Below, in pieces: positions 9,814 to 18,168 of a stretch of 64,000 nucleotides of DNA. Numbering within the stretch: position 1 is the stretch's first letter; each line of letters begins with the position of its first letter. The DNA comes from Pseudomonas sp. MYb327 (GTDB lineage Bacteria; Pseudomonadota; Gammaproteobacteria; Pseudomonadales; Pseudomonadaceae): the NCBI RefSeq assembly GCF_040438925.1, contig NZ_CP159258.1, positions 3,982,001-4,046,000 of the forward strand. The letters are read 5' to 3'. The translations under genes and the position numbers were made by a program. The notes below the pieces were generated by a model. The model worked only from the letters and a program-made list of their open reading frames with translations, did not search any database and had not been told where the DNA came from.

Positions 9814-10611
9814 ATGAATTCCAAACAATTGATGATCCCTGCCCTGCTGGCCGCAAGCGTTGCCCTGGCGGCCTGTTCCACACCGCCCAACGCCAACCTT
9901 GAACAGGCCCGCTCCAACTATTCCGGCCTGCAAGCCAACCCGCAGGCGAGCAAAGTCGCGGCGCTGGAAACCAAGGAAGCGAGCGATTTCCTGGACAAGG
10001 CCGACAAGGCGTACCTGGACAAGGAAGATCCGGCCAAAGTCGATCAGTTGGCGTATCTGACCAACCAGCGTGTCGAAGTGGCGAAACAGACCATCGCCTT
10101 GCGCACCGCTGAAGCCAACCTGAAAAACGCTTCGGCGCAACGCGCCCAGGCCCGTCTGGATGCCCGCGATCAGCAGATCAAACAGTTGCAGGACAGCCTC
10201 AACGCCAAGCAAACCGATCGCGGTACGGTGGTGACTTTCGGTGATGTGCTGTTCGCCACCGACAAGGCGGAGCTGAAGTCCAACGGGCTGATGAACATCA
10301 ACAAACTGGCGCAGTACCTCCAGGAAAACCCCGACCGCAAAGTGATTGTCGAGGGCTATACCGACAGCACCGGGACGGCGTCGCACAATCAGTCGCTGTC
10401 GGAACGTCGCGCCAACTCTGTGCGCACCGCGCTGGTGAAGATGGGTGTCGATCCGACGCGCATCGTTGCTCAGGGTTACGGCAAGGAATACCCGGTGGCG
10501 GATAACACCAGCACCTCGGGCCGGGCGCAGAACCGTCGGGTGGAAGTGACCATTTCCAACGATAACCAGCCGGTAATTCCGCGTTCGGCAGTGAGTGCGA
10601 ATACCCAATAA
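9814..10611 (+). CDS. OmpA-family lipoprotein (LptF-like), DUF4398 plus OmpA domain
   Basis: A 265-residue lipoprotein with signal MNSKQLMIPALLAASVALAA and a Cys at position 21 (lipobox LAAC). Residues 25-130 are a helical DUF4398-type region. Residues 145-250 are an OmpA-like peptidoglycan-binding domain (VTFGDVLFATDKAELKSNG, VEGYTDSTGT, NQSLSERRANSVRTAL, RIVAQGYGKEYPV, GRAQNRRVEV). It should tether the outer membrane to peptidoglycan. Position and architecture match P. aeruginosa lipotoxin F; that name is avoided as a symbol because of the LPS exporter LptF. It follows the DUF4398 lipoprotein by 46 bp. Confidence 0.92.
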   Translation: MNSKQLMIPALLAASVALAACSTPPNANLEQARSNYSGLQANPQASKVAALETKEASDFLDKADKAYLDKEDPAKVDQLAYLTNQRVEVAKQTIALRTAEANLKNASAQRAQARLDARDQQIKQLQDSLNAKQTDRGTVVTFGDVLFATDKAELKSNGLMNINKLAQYLQENPDRKVIVEGYTDSTGTASHNQSLSERRANSVRTALVKMGVDPTRIVAQGYGKEYPVADNTSTSGRAQNRRVEVTISNDNQPVIPRSAVSANTQ

Positions 10612-10630
10612 TTCGCCGTCACACAAAACC

Positions 10631-10720
10631 TTGTGGGAGCTAGCCTGCTAGCGATTGCGGTGTATCAGTCAACACTAATGTTGAATGTTCAATCGTATCG
10701 CCAGCAGGCTGGCTCCCACA
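10631..10720. repeat. REP pair (inverted)
   Basis: TGTGGGAGCTAGCCTGCTAGC at the left end and CGCCAGCAGGCTGGCTCCC at the right end form an inverted pair after the OmpA-lipoprotein stop, between convergent genes. Confidence 0.85.
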
Positions 10721-10732
10721 TTTGGTTTCAGC

Positions 10733-11062
10733 TTATTGCTCCAGCTTCTGCGGTGTCTCCTGCCCCATGCAACGCACGGCTTTTTTGCGGTCGTTGATCA
10801 ACACGCCGGTCAGGCCCTTCTGTTCGGTATCAAACAGTACCAGCACACCATCGATGCACTGGGCCACTTGGGCCGCCGGCTCGAGCGAGACTTTGTAGTC
10901 TTCGCCCGGCACAGTCTTGAGCATGGTGAATTCGTTGAGCAGCAACGCATCCTCAGGCTTGGCAAAGTGCAAGTAGCCGTACCACCACAGGGCACCGACA
11001 GTGCCCAGGATGCTGCAGATACCGGTGATGATCAGCGGGATGGCGTTACGTTCTTCACTCAT
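10733..11062 (-). CDS. Single-pass membrane protein of unknown function
   Basis: A 109-residue protein with one N-terminal membrane segment (residues 8-30, IPLIITGICSILGTVGALWWYGY) and a soluble, probably periplasmic C-terminal domain with two cysteines. Its ATG overlaps the stop of the upstream hydrolase gene in an ATGA quartet, so the two are translationally coupled. I recognise no family. Confidence 0.82.
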   Translation of the reverse strand: MSEERNAIPLIITGICSILGTVGALWWYGYLHFAKPEDALLLNEFTMLKTVPGEDYKVSLEPAAQVAQCIDGVLVLFDTEQKGLTGVLINDRKKAVRCMGQETPQKLEQ

Positions 11063-11973
11063 TGCGGGCTCTCTGGTGGTTCATTTTCAGAATTCGGCGG
11101 CGCTGGATAATTGGGGATCTCACCCAATCGGCGCAGACCGTTGAAATGCTGCGGGTCTTCAAGATAGCGCAGCATGACTTTGCGCCAGACCGGGTCGGCG
11201 AACGTCTGCACGTGACCACCACGGGTCAGTTGCAGCACTCGCGGCGGCGGCGCAGCTTGATACAGAAGGATGCCGTTGGAAAGAGGGACGATCGGATCGT
11301 CGATGCTGTGGAAGATCAGTTTCGGCACGCCATTGAGCTGCGCCATGGAGTTGATCGCGCTGTCGCTGTCCGGCACAAGCCACGACAGCGGCACCTGGAA
11401 CGTCCAGAACACCCATGAATTACTCAGCGCATAGCGACCGACGCTGCGATAGCTGGCGGGCACGCCGTCCATCACAAATGCTTTGAGCTGTTTCTGCCGC
11501 TCGGGATGTTGCACCAGGTAGTGAACGGCCATTGAACCGCCAAGGCTTTGCCCCAGCAGGATCAGCGGTTTGCCCTTGACCTCGGGTGCCTGGTCGAGCC
11601 ATTTGAACGCGGCGTCGATGTCCTGATAGATCGCCGGCAAACTCGGCTCGCCTTCGGACAAACCATAACCGCGATAGTCCACCAGCAGCACTTGATAACC
11701 CTGTTCCGGCAACCAGTAACTGCCACCCAAGTGCATCGGCAGATTGCCGCCGTTGCCGTGCAGGTGCAGCACCGTGCCTTTGACCTCGACACCTTTTTTC
11801 GCCGGCAGCCACCAGGCGTTCAGCTTGAGGCCGTCGGCGGTGACCAGGGTGACCTCGCGGTATTCGAGTTTGGCTTTTTCCGGGGTGAACAACTGGCCCG
11901 GTTCCGGGTAGAACAGCAGCGAGCTGCAACCGCTCAGGGCCAGGAGAAGGCAGAAGATGCCGAGGATTCTCAT
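11059..11973 (-). CDS. Alpha/beta-hydrolase lipoprotein
   Basis: A 304-residue lipoprotein with signal MRILGIFCLLLALSGC (lipobox LSGC at residues 13-16) and an alpha/beta-hydrolase fold. Seen are the oxyanion-type HLHGNGGNLPMH, VDYRGYGLSEGEP, nucleophile elbow GQSLGGSMAVHYL, and the late catalytic motifs FHSIDDPIVP (Asp) and RGGHVQT (His). It belongs to the BAAT/YfhR-like group of hydrolases with unknown substrate, probably in the envelope. The start is the lipoprotein signal ATG at 11973; the longer frame to 12096 runs into a REP element. ATGA overlap with the downstream membrane protein. Confidence 0.9.
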   Translation of the reverse strand: MRILGIFCLLLALSGCSSLLFYPEPGQLFTPEKAKLEYREVTLVTADGLKLNAWWLPAKKGVEVKGTVLHLHGNGGNLPMHLGGSYWLPEQGYQVLLVDYRGYGLSEGEPSLPAIYQDIDAAFKWLDQAPEVKGKPLILLGQSLGGSMAVHYLVQHPERQKQLKAFVMDGVPASYRSVGRYALSNSWVFWTFQVPLSWLVPDSDSAINSMAQLNGVPKLIFHSIDDPIVPLSNGILLYQAAPPPRVLQLTRGGHVQTFADPVWRKVMLRYLEDPQHFNGLRRLGEIPNYPAPPNSENEPPESPQ

Positions 11974-12020
11974 CCGTTGAAACCTCGCAGTGTTATTAGA
12001 AATTCGTGAACCGGGCAAAC

Positions 12021-12110
12021 CTGTAGGAGCTGGCTTGCCAGCGATTGCCCCACCGCGATGTGTCAGATGCACCGCGTTATCGTTCTTCGCTGGCAAGCCA
12101 GCGCCTACAG
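12021..12110. repeat. REP pair (inverted)
   Basis: CTGTAGGAGCTGGCTTGCCA at the left and TGGCAAGCCAGCGCCTACAG at the right form an inverted pair between the QEGLA gene stop and the hydrolase start. Confidence 0.88.
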
Positions 12111-12122
12111 AGGGTGTACTTA

Positions 12123-13400
12123 TTAGAGGATATTGGAGTAATCCGCCTCAATCCGGTCCAGGCTCAGGTGATTCAAGAAATTGGAGAAACACATCCAGGC
12201 CGACAACGCATTCATATCGCGGAACTGCTCTGGCAGGTACTTCGGTGGTACCACCAGGCCCTCGTCTACCAACTGACGCAAGGTGCGCATGTCTTCCAGC
12301 GTGGTCTTGCCGCAAAACAGCAGCGGTATCTGCTCCAGTTTGCCTTTGCGCACGGCCAACTGAATGTAGTTGTAAATCATGATGAAGCCCTTGAGGTAGG
12401 ACAAGTCTTTGGTAAACGGCAGACCTGTCGGCACCGAGCCGCGGAAAACGCGACTGGTGTTGCTGTAACTCTCGGCCATCTCGAAACCTTGCTCGCGGAA
12501 GAACTCGAACACCTGCAGGAAGTCGGCGCCCTCTTCCACCATATGAATGGCGCGAGTGCGGTTGGTCAGTTTGCGCAGGCGACTCGGGTAGGAGGCGAAG
12601 GTGATGATTTCCATCAGGATCGCCAGGCCTTCCTGGGTCACCGTGGACGAGGGCGGGCCCTTGGACAGGAAGGTGCAGATCGGCTGGTTCAGACCGTTGA
12701 GCGTGGTGCCGACGTGCACCAGGCCTTCGTGGACTTCCAGGGCGCGCACGTCGCGCTCGTTAAACATCGCGTCGGTGCGGATCTTGATGTAGTCGGCGCC
12801 CGCCGCCGCATCGGCAACGATGCCGTCGGACTCGAACACCCGAATGGTTTCCTCGGCCTCGCCAAACACTTTGCTCAACCGATGCTGCAGCATACTGACG
12901 GCATCTTTGGCGGTGAGGGTTTTCGGTTCGTCTTTCAGGTCACCACGGCCATCGATGTTGTTCAGGTAATCGGAAAGCATCAGGCCCAGGTCGGACAGGG
13001 TCGGGTCGCCGGCGTGGAACGCGTCGGACGCGGCACCGTATAACTCTTGGGAAATCAGGCCGAAATCCTCGGTGCCGCGCGCTTCAAGCATGCGCACCAC
13101 CATCCGGTATTCCTTGCACATGCGGCGCATGATCTGCCCGACAGGGTTGAACTGGCCGAGCTGGCGGGTGATGTCGCGTTCGATGTTCTGGAACTCCAGC
13201 TTCACTTTGCTGGAATCGAACGACAGCGGCCGATTGAGGTAATAGTCGCGATCCACCGCCGGCATTTCCTTGCCCTTGGCCTTAAGGAAACCCTTGCGGA
13301 TGTTTTCGTCCCATTTGACCGCGTCGAGGACGCGGATCGGCGTCTGCGCCAGCACAATGCGATCGGACAAAATGCGTATCGACTGCTGGTAATCGTCCAC
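12123..13400 (-). CDS. QEGLA-motif (DUF1704) putative metallopeptidase
   Basis: A 425-residue protein of the family named 'flavohemoglobin expression-modulating QEGLA motif protein', which shares DUF1704 with the eukaryotic tubulin tyrosine carboxypeptidase MATCAP. It carries H224-E-G-L-V-H229, an HExxxH zinc motif, and T255-QEGLA with E257 as likely third ligand. No signal peptide is seen, so it should be cytoplasmic. A peptidase role is inferred from the motif, and the bacterial substrate is unknown. It is 34 bp downstream of a small lipoprotein gene. Confidence 0.88.
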   Translation of the reverse strand: MDDYQQSIRILSDRIVLAQTPIRVLDAVKWDENIRKGFLKAKGKEMPAVDRDYYLNRPLSFDSSKVKLEFQNIERDITRQLGQFNPVGQIMRRMCKEYRMVVRMLEARGTEDFGLISQELYGAASDAFHAGDPTLSDLGLMLSDYLNNIDGRGDLKDEPKTLTAKDAVSMLQHRLSKVFGEAEETIRVFESDGIVADAAAGADYIKIRTDAMFNERDVRALEVHEGLVHVGTTLNGLNQPICTFLSKGPPSSTVTQEGLAILMEIITFASYPSRLRKLTNRTRAIHMVEEGADFLQVFEFFREQGFEMAESYSNTSRVFRGSVPTGLPFTKDLSYLKGFIMIYNYIQLAVRKGKLEQIPLLFCGKTTLEDMRTLRQLVDEGLVVPPKYLPEQFRDMNALSAWMCFSNFLNHLSLDRIEADYSNIL

Positions 13401-13434
13401 CCGAAACTCCTGTAGAAAACGTTATGTGCTGGGT

Positions 13435-13989
13435 TTATTTGGCCTTGGGCTGGCGCTGGTAACGCACCACTTCGACGAACACATCGGTATTGGCCGGGTC
13501 GTCGAGGTAGGCGGAGACCTGGTCCATGTGGCTGTTGATCAACACGCCATCGCCGTCGTCGGTCTGGAAGCTGTCGCCGCTGAGGACTTTCTGCCCGAGG
13601 GCCTGTTTGATTTGCTCGAGGTCGAGGTTGTACACCACCAGTTCATGCTTGTCGGTGAGTTCGAACCCGGCAATGGTGAAGTGCCCGCCGAATTGTGCCG
13701 GGACCTTCGCCGACAAATACCAGCGATTGCCGTGGTGTGACACCGTGAACGGATAAGCCTCACGCTCCTTGGGCTTGGCCCTGAAGTAACTGACCGCCTG
13801 ATAACGATTGTTGCCCAGGCGCGTCAGTTCCAGGTTGAGCGGCTCACCCCAGGCGTTGGTGCTGGTCCATTTGCCGAGTAACCCTTTGGGCGCGGGATCA
13901 CTTTCGGGCAGCGGTTCCTTGAAGGTCACCAGGCAGCCACTTAGCAGCAGGAACGACAAGGCGATCACCACGACACGCCAGGCTTTCAT
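13435..13989 (-). CDS. Hypothetical lipoprotein
   Basis: A 184-residue lipoprotein: signal MKAWRVVVIALSFLLLSGC with lipobox LSGC, then a beta-rich domain starting GLLGKWTSTNAWGEPLNLEL. The WTS/LxLTRLGNNRY pattern resembles lipocalin-like ligand-binding barrels, but this is only an impression. It lies upstream of the QEGLA protein in the same direction and 44 bp downstream of the TetR gene, so the three may be co-transcribed. No known family recognised. Confidence 0.82.
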   Translation of the reverse strand: MKAWRVVVIALSFLLLSGCLVTFKEPLPESDPAPKGLLGKWTSTNAWGEPLNLELTRLGNNRYQAVSYFRAKPKEREAYPFTVSHHGNRWYLSAKVPAQFGGHFTIAGFELTDKHELVVYNLDLEQIKQALGQKVLSGDSFQTDDGDGVLINSHMDQVSAYLDDPANTDVFVEVVRYQRQPKAK

Positions 13990-14033
13990 TCAACACTCCC
14001 TTTGAACTCACCACCGATCTACAAGGGATCGGA

Positions 14034-14750
14034 TTAAACCGAAGCCAGCACCAAATGCATATAACGCGTCAGTATGCCGAGCATTTCCTCTTCGGCGTCA
14101 GGTTCGGCGTCGTTGAGCAGGCCCTGATATTCCATCCGTCCGATTATCGCCGTCAACACTTTGGCATCCTGATGCGGCTCGCGGGAACCCAACACCTGGA
14201 AAAGCTGGCAGGAGCCCTGCAGCAGAATCTGCTGATGCGAGCGCACCAATACGGCGAGGCGCGGATTCAACAGCGCCTCCTGACGGAACGCCTGCTCGGC
14301 CATCAAGTGTTCACGGCGGGTGACCAGTTGCCGGTGGACATAGTCCGTCATCAGTCGGGCAATTTCGTCCGCCAGTTGCGAACGAGCGGCCGGGCTGCCA
14401 TCGCCACGGTCGATCATTTCCCGCAGCAGGCCTTCATTGTTCACCCACAACTTGGCCATGTAGGCCGCGCTGCGTTCCACGTATTGGGCGAAGGTATCGG
14501 TGAGCAGGTCATCGATGTCCTTGAAGTAATAGGTCGTGGCCGACAGCGGCACACCGGCCTCGGCGGCCACTGCACGGTGGCGCACGGCCCGCACGCCATC
14601 GCGCACGACAATGCGCATCGCCGCGTCGAGAATGTCCTGGCGACGCTGCTCGCTGCCCTGTCGGCTGGCCTTGCGGCCCTGGTACTGAACGCTTTCAGCG
14701 ACCGCAGTGGCGATACCCGCTGCACCTTCTTGAGCAATTGCAGAGTTCAC
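14034..14750 (-). CDS. TetR/AcrR family transcriptional regulator
   Basis: A 238-residue repressor with an N-terminal helix-turn-helix (about residues 35-85: RRQDILDAAMRIVVRDGVRAVRHRAVAAEAGVPLSATTYYFKDIDDLL). The ligand domain (residues 95-235) is a helical bundle. A 33-residue low-complexity leader precedes the HTH. Similar genes stand next to lysS in other pseudomonads. Targets are unknown; the downstream lipoprotein genes and its own promoter are candidates. Confidence 0.92.
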   Translation of the reverse strand: MNSAIAQEGAAGIATAVAESVQYQGRKASRQGSEQRRQDILDAAMRIVVRDGVRAVRHRAVAAEAGVPLSATTYYFKDIDDLLTDTFAQYVERSAAYMAKLWVNNEGLLREMIDRGDGSPAARSQLADEIARLMTDYVHRQLVTRREHLMAEQAFRQEALLNPRLAVLVRSHQQILLQGSCQLFQVLGSREPHQDAKVLTAIIGRMEYQGLLNDAEPDAEEEMLGILTRYMHLVLASV

Positions 14751-14811
14751 GACCGGTATTCCTCTCTTACTTCAAAGTAACCATTTGATACGTTTGTACC
14801 AGACAGGCAAT

Positions 14812-14841
14812 AAAAAGCCGCCCATTTCAGGCGGCTTTTTT
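14812..14841. terminator. Bidirectional intrinsic terminator after lysS
   Basis: Stem GCCGCC (14817-14822) with GGCGGC (14830-14835), loop of 7 bases, flanked by AAAAA on the left and TTTTTT on the right. It ends lysS transcription on the minus strand, 12 bp past the stop. Confidence 0.85.
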
Positions 14842-14852
14842 ATTTACACCAC

Positions 14853-16355
14853 TTACGCTTGCGGACGCATGTGCGGGAACAGGATCACGTCGCGGATCGA
14901 CGGTGAGTTGGTCAGCAACATCACCAGGCGGTCGATGCCGATACCTTCACCCGCCGTTGGCGGCATGCCGTACTCCAGCGCACGCACGAAGTCGGCGTCG
15001 TAGTGCATGGCTTCGTCGTCGCCCGCGTCCTTGTCGGCCACTTGCGCCATGAAACGCTCGGCCTGATCTTCCGCGTCGTTCAACTCGGAGTAGGCGTTGG
15101 CGATTTCACGACCACCGATGAACAGTTCGAAACGGTCGGTGACGTTCGGGTTCTGGTCGTTGCGACGGGCCAGCGGCGACACTTCGAACGGGTACTGGGT
15201 GATGAAGTGCGGCTGTTCCAGCTTGTGCTCGACCAGCTCTTCGAAAATCATCACCTGCAGCTTGCCCAGACCTTCGAAGCCCAGCACTTTCGCACCGGCC
15301 TTCTTGGCGATGTCGCGAGCCTTGTCGATGTCGTTCAGGTCGTCGGCAGTCAGCTCAGGGTTGTACTTGAGGATCGAGTCGAACACCGACAGACGCACGA
15401 ACGGCTCGCCGAAGTGGAACACCTTGTCGCCGTACGGCACGTCGGTGCTTCCCAGAACCAGCTGCGCCAGCTCGCGGAACAGTTCTTCGGTCAGGTCCAT
15501 GTTGTCTTCGTAGTCGGCGTAAGCCTGGTAGAACTCCAACATGGTGAATTCAGGGTTGTGACGTGTCGAAACGCCTTCGTTACGGAAGTTGCGGTTGATC
15601 TCGAACACTTTCTCGAAGCCGCCGACAACAAGGCGCTTGAGGTACAGCTCAGGCGCGATACGCAGGAACATTTCCATGTCCAGCGCGTTGTGGTGGGTTT
15701 CGAACGGCTTGGCTGCCGCGCCGCCCGGAATGGTTTGCAGCATCGGCGTTTCCACTTCCAGGAAGTCACGTTTCATCAGGAAGCTGCGGATGTGGGCGAT
15801 GACTTGCGAACGCACGCGGAAGGTCTGGCGCACGTCTTCGTTGACGATCAGGTCAACGTAGCGCTGGCGATAGCGCTGTTCGGTGTCGGTCAGGCCGTGG
15901 TGCTTGTCCGGCAGCGGACGCAGGGATTTGGTCAGCAGGCGCACGTGGGTCATTTCAACGTACAGGTCACCTTTGCCGGATCGGGCCAGGGTGCCTTCGG
16001 CGGCAATGATGTCGCCCATGTCCCAGGTTTTCACCGCGGCCAGGGTTTCTTCGGACAGGGTCTTGCGGTTGACGTAGACCTGGATGCGACCGGTCATGTC
16101 CTGGATCACCATGAACGAGCCACGGTTGAGCATGATGCGACCGGCAACCTTGACCGGGATTGCAGCCTCTGCCAGCTCTTCCTTGGTCTTGTCCGCGTAC
16201 TGTTTCTGCAGTTGATCGCAGTAGTTTTCACGGCGGAAGTCGTTCGGGAAGGCATTGCCCTTGGCGCGCTCGGCAGCAAGCTTTTCCTTGCGCAGGGCGA
16301 TCAGGGAGTTTTCTTCCTGTTGCAGGGCTTGCGGGTCGAGTTCTAGGTCGCTCAT
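14853..16355 (-). CDS. lysS: Lysine--tRNA ligase
   Basis: Class II aminoacyl-tRNA synthetase charging tRNA-Lys, 500 residues. An N-terminal OB-fold anticodon domain ([25 protein letters not shown]) is followed by the catalytic domain with motif 1 ([16 protein letters not shown]), motif 2 ([26 protein letters not shown]) and motif 3 ([13 protein letters not shown]). The C-terminus is short. It follows prfB in the same direction, the usual prfB-lysS arrangement, and ends in a strong terminator. Confidence 0.98.
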   Translation of the reverse strand: MSDLELDPQALQQEENSLIALRKEKLAAERAKGNAFPNDFRRENYCDQLQKQYADKTKEELAEAAIPVKVAGRIMLNRGSFMVIQDMTGRIQVYVNRKTLSEETLAAVKTWDMGDIIAAEGTLARSGKGDLYVEMTHVRLLTKSLRPLPDKHHGLTDTEQRYRQRYVDLIVNEDVRQTFRVRSQVIAHIRSFLMKRDFLEVETPMLQTIPGGAAAKPFETHHNALDMEMFLRIAPELYLKRLVVGGFEKVFEINRNFRNEGVSTRHNPEFTMLEFYQAYADYEDNMDLTEELFRELAQLVLGSTDVPYGDKVFHFGEPFVRLSVFDSILKYNPELTADDLNDIDKARDIAKKAGAKVLGFEGLGKLQVMIFEELVEHKLEQPHFITQYPFEVSPLARRNDQNPNVTDRFELFIGGREIANAYSELNDAEDQAERFMAQVADKDAGDDEAMHYDADFVRALEYGMPPTAGEGIGIDRLVMLLTNSPSIRDVILFPHMRPQA

Positions 16356-16383
16356 GTCTTTAAATATTCCATCTGGTTCGTTG

Positions 16384-16432
16384 CCCCCGGCCTGCGGCCG
16401 GGGATCGCCGGCAAGCCGGCTCCTACAGGGGA
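16384..16432. repeat. GC hairpin plus single REP between prfB and lysS
   Basis: A perfect 8-bp stem CCCCGGCC-TGC-GGCCGGGG (16385-16403) abuts one REP unit (ATCGCCGGCAAGCCGGCTCC, from 16404). It lies between prfB and lysS, and may adjust lysS read-through or protect the prfB mRNA end. No U-tract. Confidence 0.65.
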
Positions 16433-16450
16433 TCGCGCTGTGTTAGTAAC

Positions 16451-17546
16451 TTACAGCCCGGATTTCAGGCTGGCTTCGAGGTATTCGTCGATGTCGCCGT
16501 CGAGCACCTTGTCGCAGTCGCTGCGTTCGATGTTGGTCCGCAGGTCCTTGATGCGCGAGGCATCGAGGACGTAGGAACGGATCTGGTGACCCCAGCCGAT
16601 GTCCGACTTGGTGTCTTCCAGCGCCTGCGATGCGGCGTTGCGTTTCTGCATTTCCTGCTCGTACAACTTGGCCCGCAGCATTTTCATGGCGGTGTCCTTG
16701 TTGGCGTGCTGGGAACGTTCGTTCTGGCAGCTGACCACGGTGTTGGTCGGTACGTGGGTGATACGTACGGCCGAGTCGGTGGTGTTTACGTGCTGACCAC
16801 CGGCACCGGAGGAACGATAGGTGTCGATCCGCAGGTCTGCCGGGTTGATTTCGATTTCCACCTTGTCATCGATCTCGGGGGAAACGAACACCGCGGAGAA
16901 CGAGGTGTGGCGACGGTTGCCGGAGTCGAACGGGCTCTTGCGCACCAGACGGTGTACGCCGATCTCGGTCCGCAACCAGCCAAACGCATATTCGCCCTTG
17001 ATGTGCACGGTCGCGCCCTTGATCCCGGCGACTTCACCGGCCGACAGCTCCATGATGGTCGCGTCGAAACCGCGTTTGTCGGCCCAGCGCAGGTACATGC
17101 GCAACAGAATGTTGGCCCAGTCCTGTGCTTCGGTGCCGCCGGAACCGGCCTGGATGTCCAGGTACGCGTTGTTCGGGTCCATTTCGTGGCTGAACATGCG
17201 GCGGAATTCAAGCTTGGCGAGGTTTTCCTCGAGACGGGCCAGCTCGGCGACGACATCGTCGACTGCGCCTTCGTCGTTTTCTTCTACGGCCATGTCCAGC
17301 AGGTCGCGGCAATCGGCCAGACCGGTGGTCAATTCGTCCAGGGTTTCGACGATCTGCGCCAGCGCAGAGCGCTCGCGGCCCAGCTCCTGGGCGTACTCAG
17401 GTTTGTTCCAGACACTCGGATCTTCAAGCTCGCGATTGACCTCGGTCAGACGCTCATGCTTTTGATCGTAGTCAAAGATACCCCCGAATGGTTTCGGAGC
17501 GCTCGGACAGGTCCTTGATGGTGTTAAGGATCGGGTTGATTTCCAT
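16451..17546 (-). CDS. prfB: Peptide chain release factor 2 (programmed +1 frameshift)
   Basis: Recognises UGA/UAA stops. The first 24 codons ([24 protein letters not shown], 17546-17475) end in CTT TGA C. A +1 shift past base 17474 joins the main frame ([11 protein letters not shown]...) for a 364-residue product. The GGQ peptidyl-hydrolysis motif is in [21 protein letters not shown], and the codon-recognition region is in [25 protein letters not shown]. The later ATG at 17332 is not the true start. The in-frame UGA gives autoregulation by RF2 level, as in E. coli. Confidence 0.96.
17471..17485 (-). promoter_or_regulatory. RF2 programmed frameshift site
   Basis: On the minus strand GGGGG-TAT-CTT-TGA-C: a Shine-Dalgarno-like G run (17485-17481) three bases before the slippery CTT, an in-frame UGA and a 3' C, the poor termination context that favours the +1 shift. 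Confidence 0.93.
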
Positions 17547-18168
17547 GGCGGGCAGCACTCGTTGGCGAACTTTTGAAAGCCGGCGAGTATAACGTAATCA
17601 GGCTGACTCGGCAGCCCGAATGGCGGCTTTACCGGCGAATGGTTTCAGTTATTACCTGCCTCGCTCAATCCCTCACTCTGGCTGCCGAAACCCTGATCTC
17701 ACCTTTCAGTGATGACGACGTCGACCGCTAGCAAAATGCATCTGATCACCAATCCTAATGCGACACCAAAAACAGAATGACCTGGGTTGCATCGGTGGGC
17801 TGAACGTCAGCGCATGCAAACCCGCATTCTATCCGCGCAGGTCTCCCAGCGAGCCGCATTTCTTCCAAGACTACAACTGACTTGCCCTCGAAGATGACAT
17901 TGAGAACATCGCCCAAGAGCATTTATCAACAAAAAGATTAAGACCTCGAACACTCTGTAGGAAAACAACTTCAAAATTAACAGATTGATCCTACTCAATC
18001 AGCAATTGTGCAACTCACTAGTTTTCCCTATAAATATGCAAGGCATAAAATCAAGCGACAGCTACTACACCACCAACACAGACGTTAACCTAGAAATCAA
18101 CGCAAGCCACCCTAGCACCGCCACAAAGCATGGATATGTCATCTCAACTTATAAGCAAAAGGACAACC
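17547..18168. other. 622-bp intergenic region entering the AT-rich island
   Basis: Base composition shifts from GC-rich to AT-rich across this interval, sharply after about 17900. The only open frame (17807-17998, minus) has no ribosome site or recognisable protein. No tRNA, integrase, direct repeat or inverted terminal repeat was seen. It should hold the promoter of the downstream operon. Confidence 0.6.
18006..18034 (+). promoter_or_regulatory. Candidate sigma-70 promoter of the hss operon
   Basis: TTGTGC at 18006-18011, a 17-bp spacer, and TATAAA at 18029-18034 (five of six bases of TATAAT), about 130 bp before the hss start. The -35 matches only TTG. Weak but the best-spaced candidate in the interval. 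Confidence 0.35.

Noticed and set aside
15003..16346. 447-residue plus-strand open frame across lysS
   Set aside because: Shadow of lysS, produced by strong third-position GC bias.
16451..17332. prfB starting at ATG 17332 (293 residues)
   Set aside because: Homologous sequence continues upstream through a canonical CTT-TGA-C frameshift site to ATG 17546, giving the usual 364 residues.
17807..17998. 63-residue minus-strand ORF beside the AT-rich island
   Set aside because: No ribosome site, no domain, and Cys/Arg-rich translation at the composition boundary.
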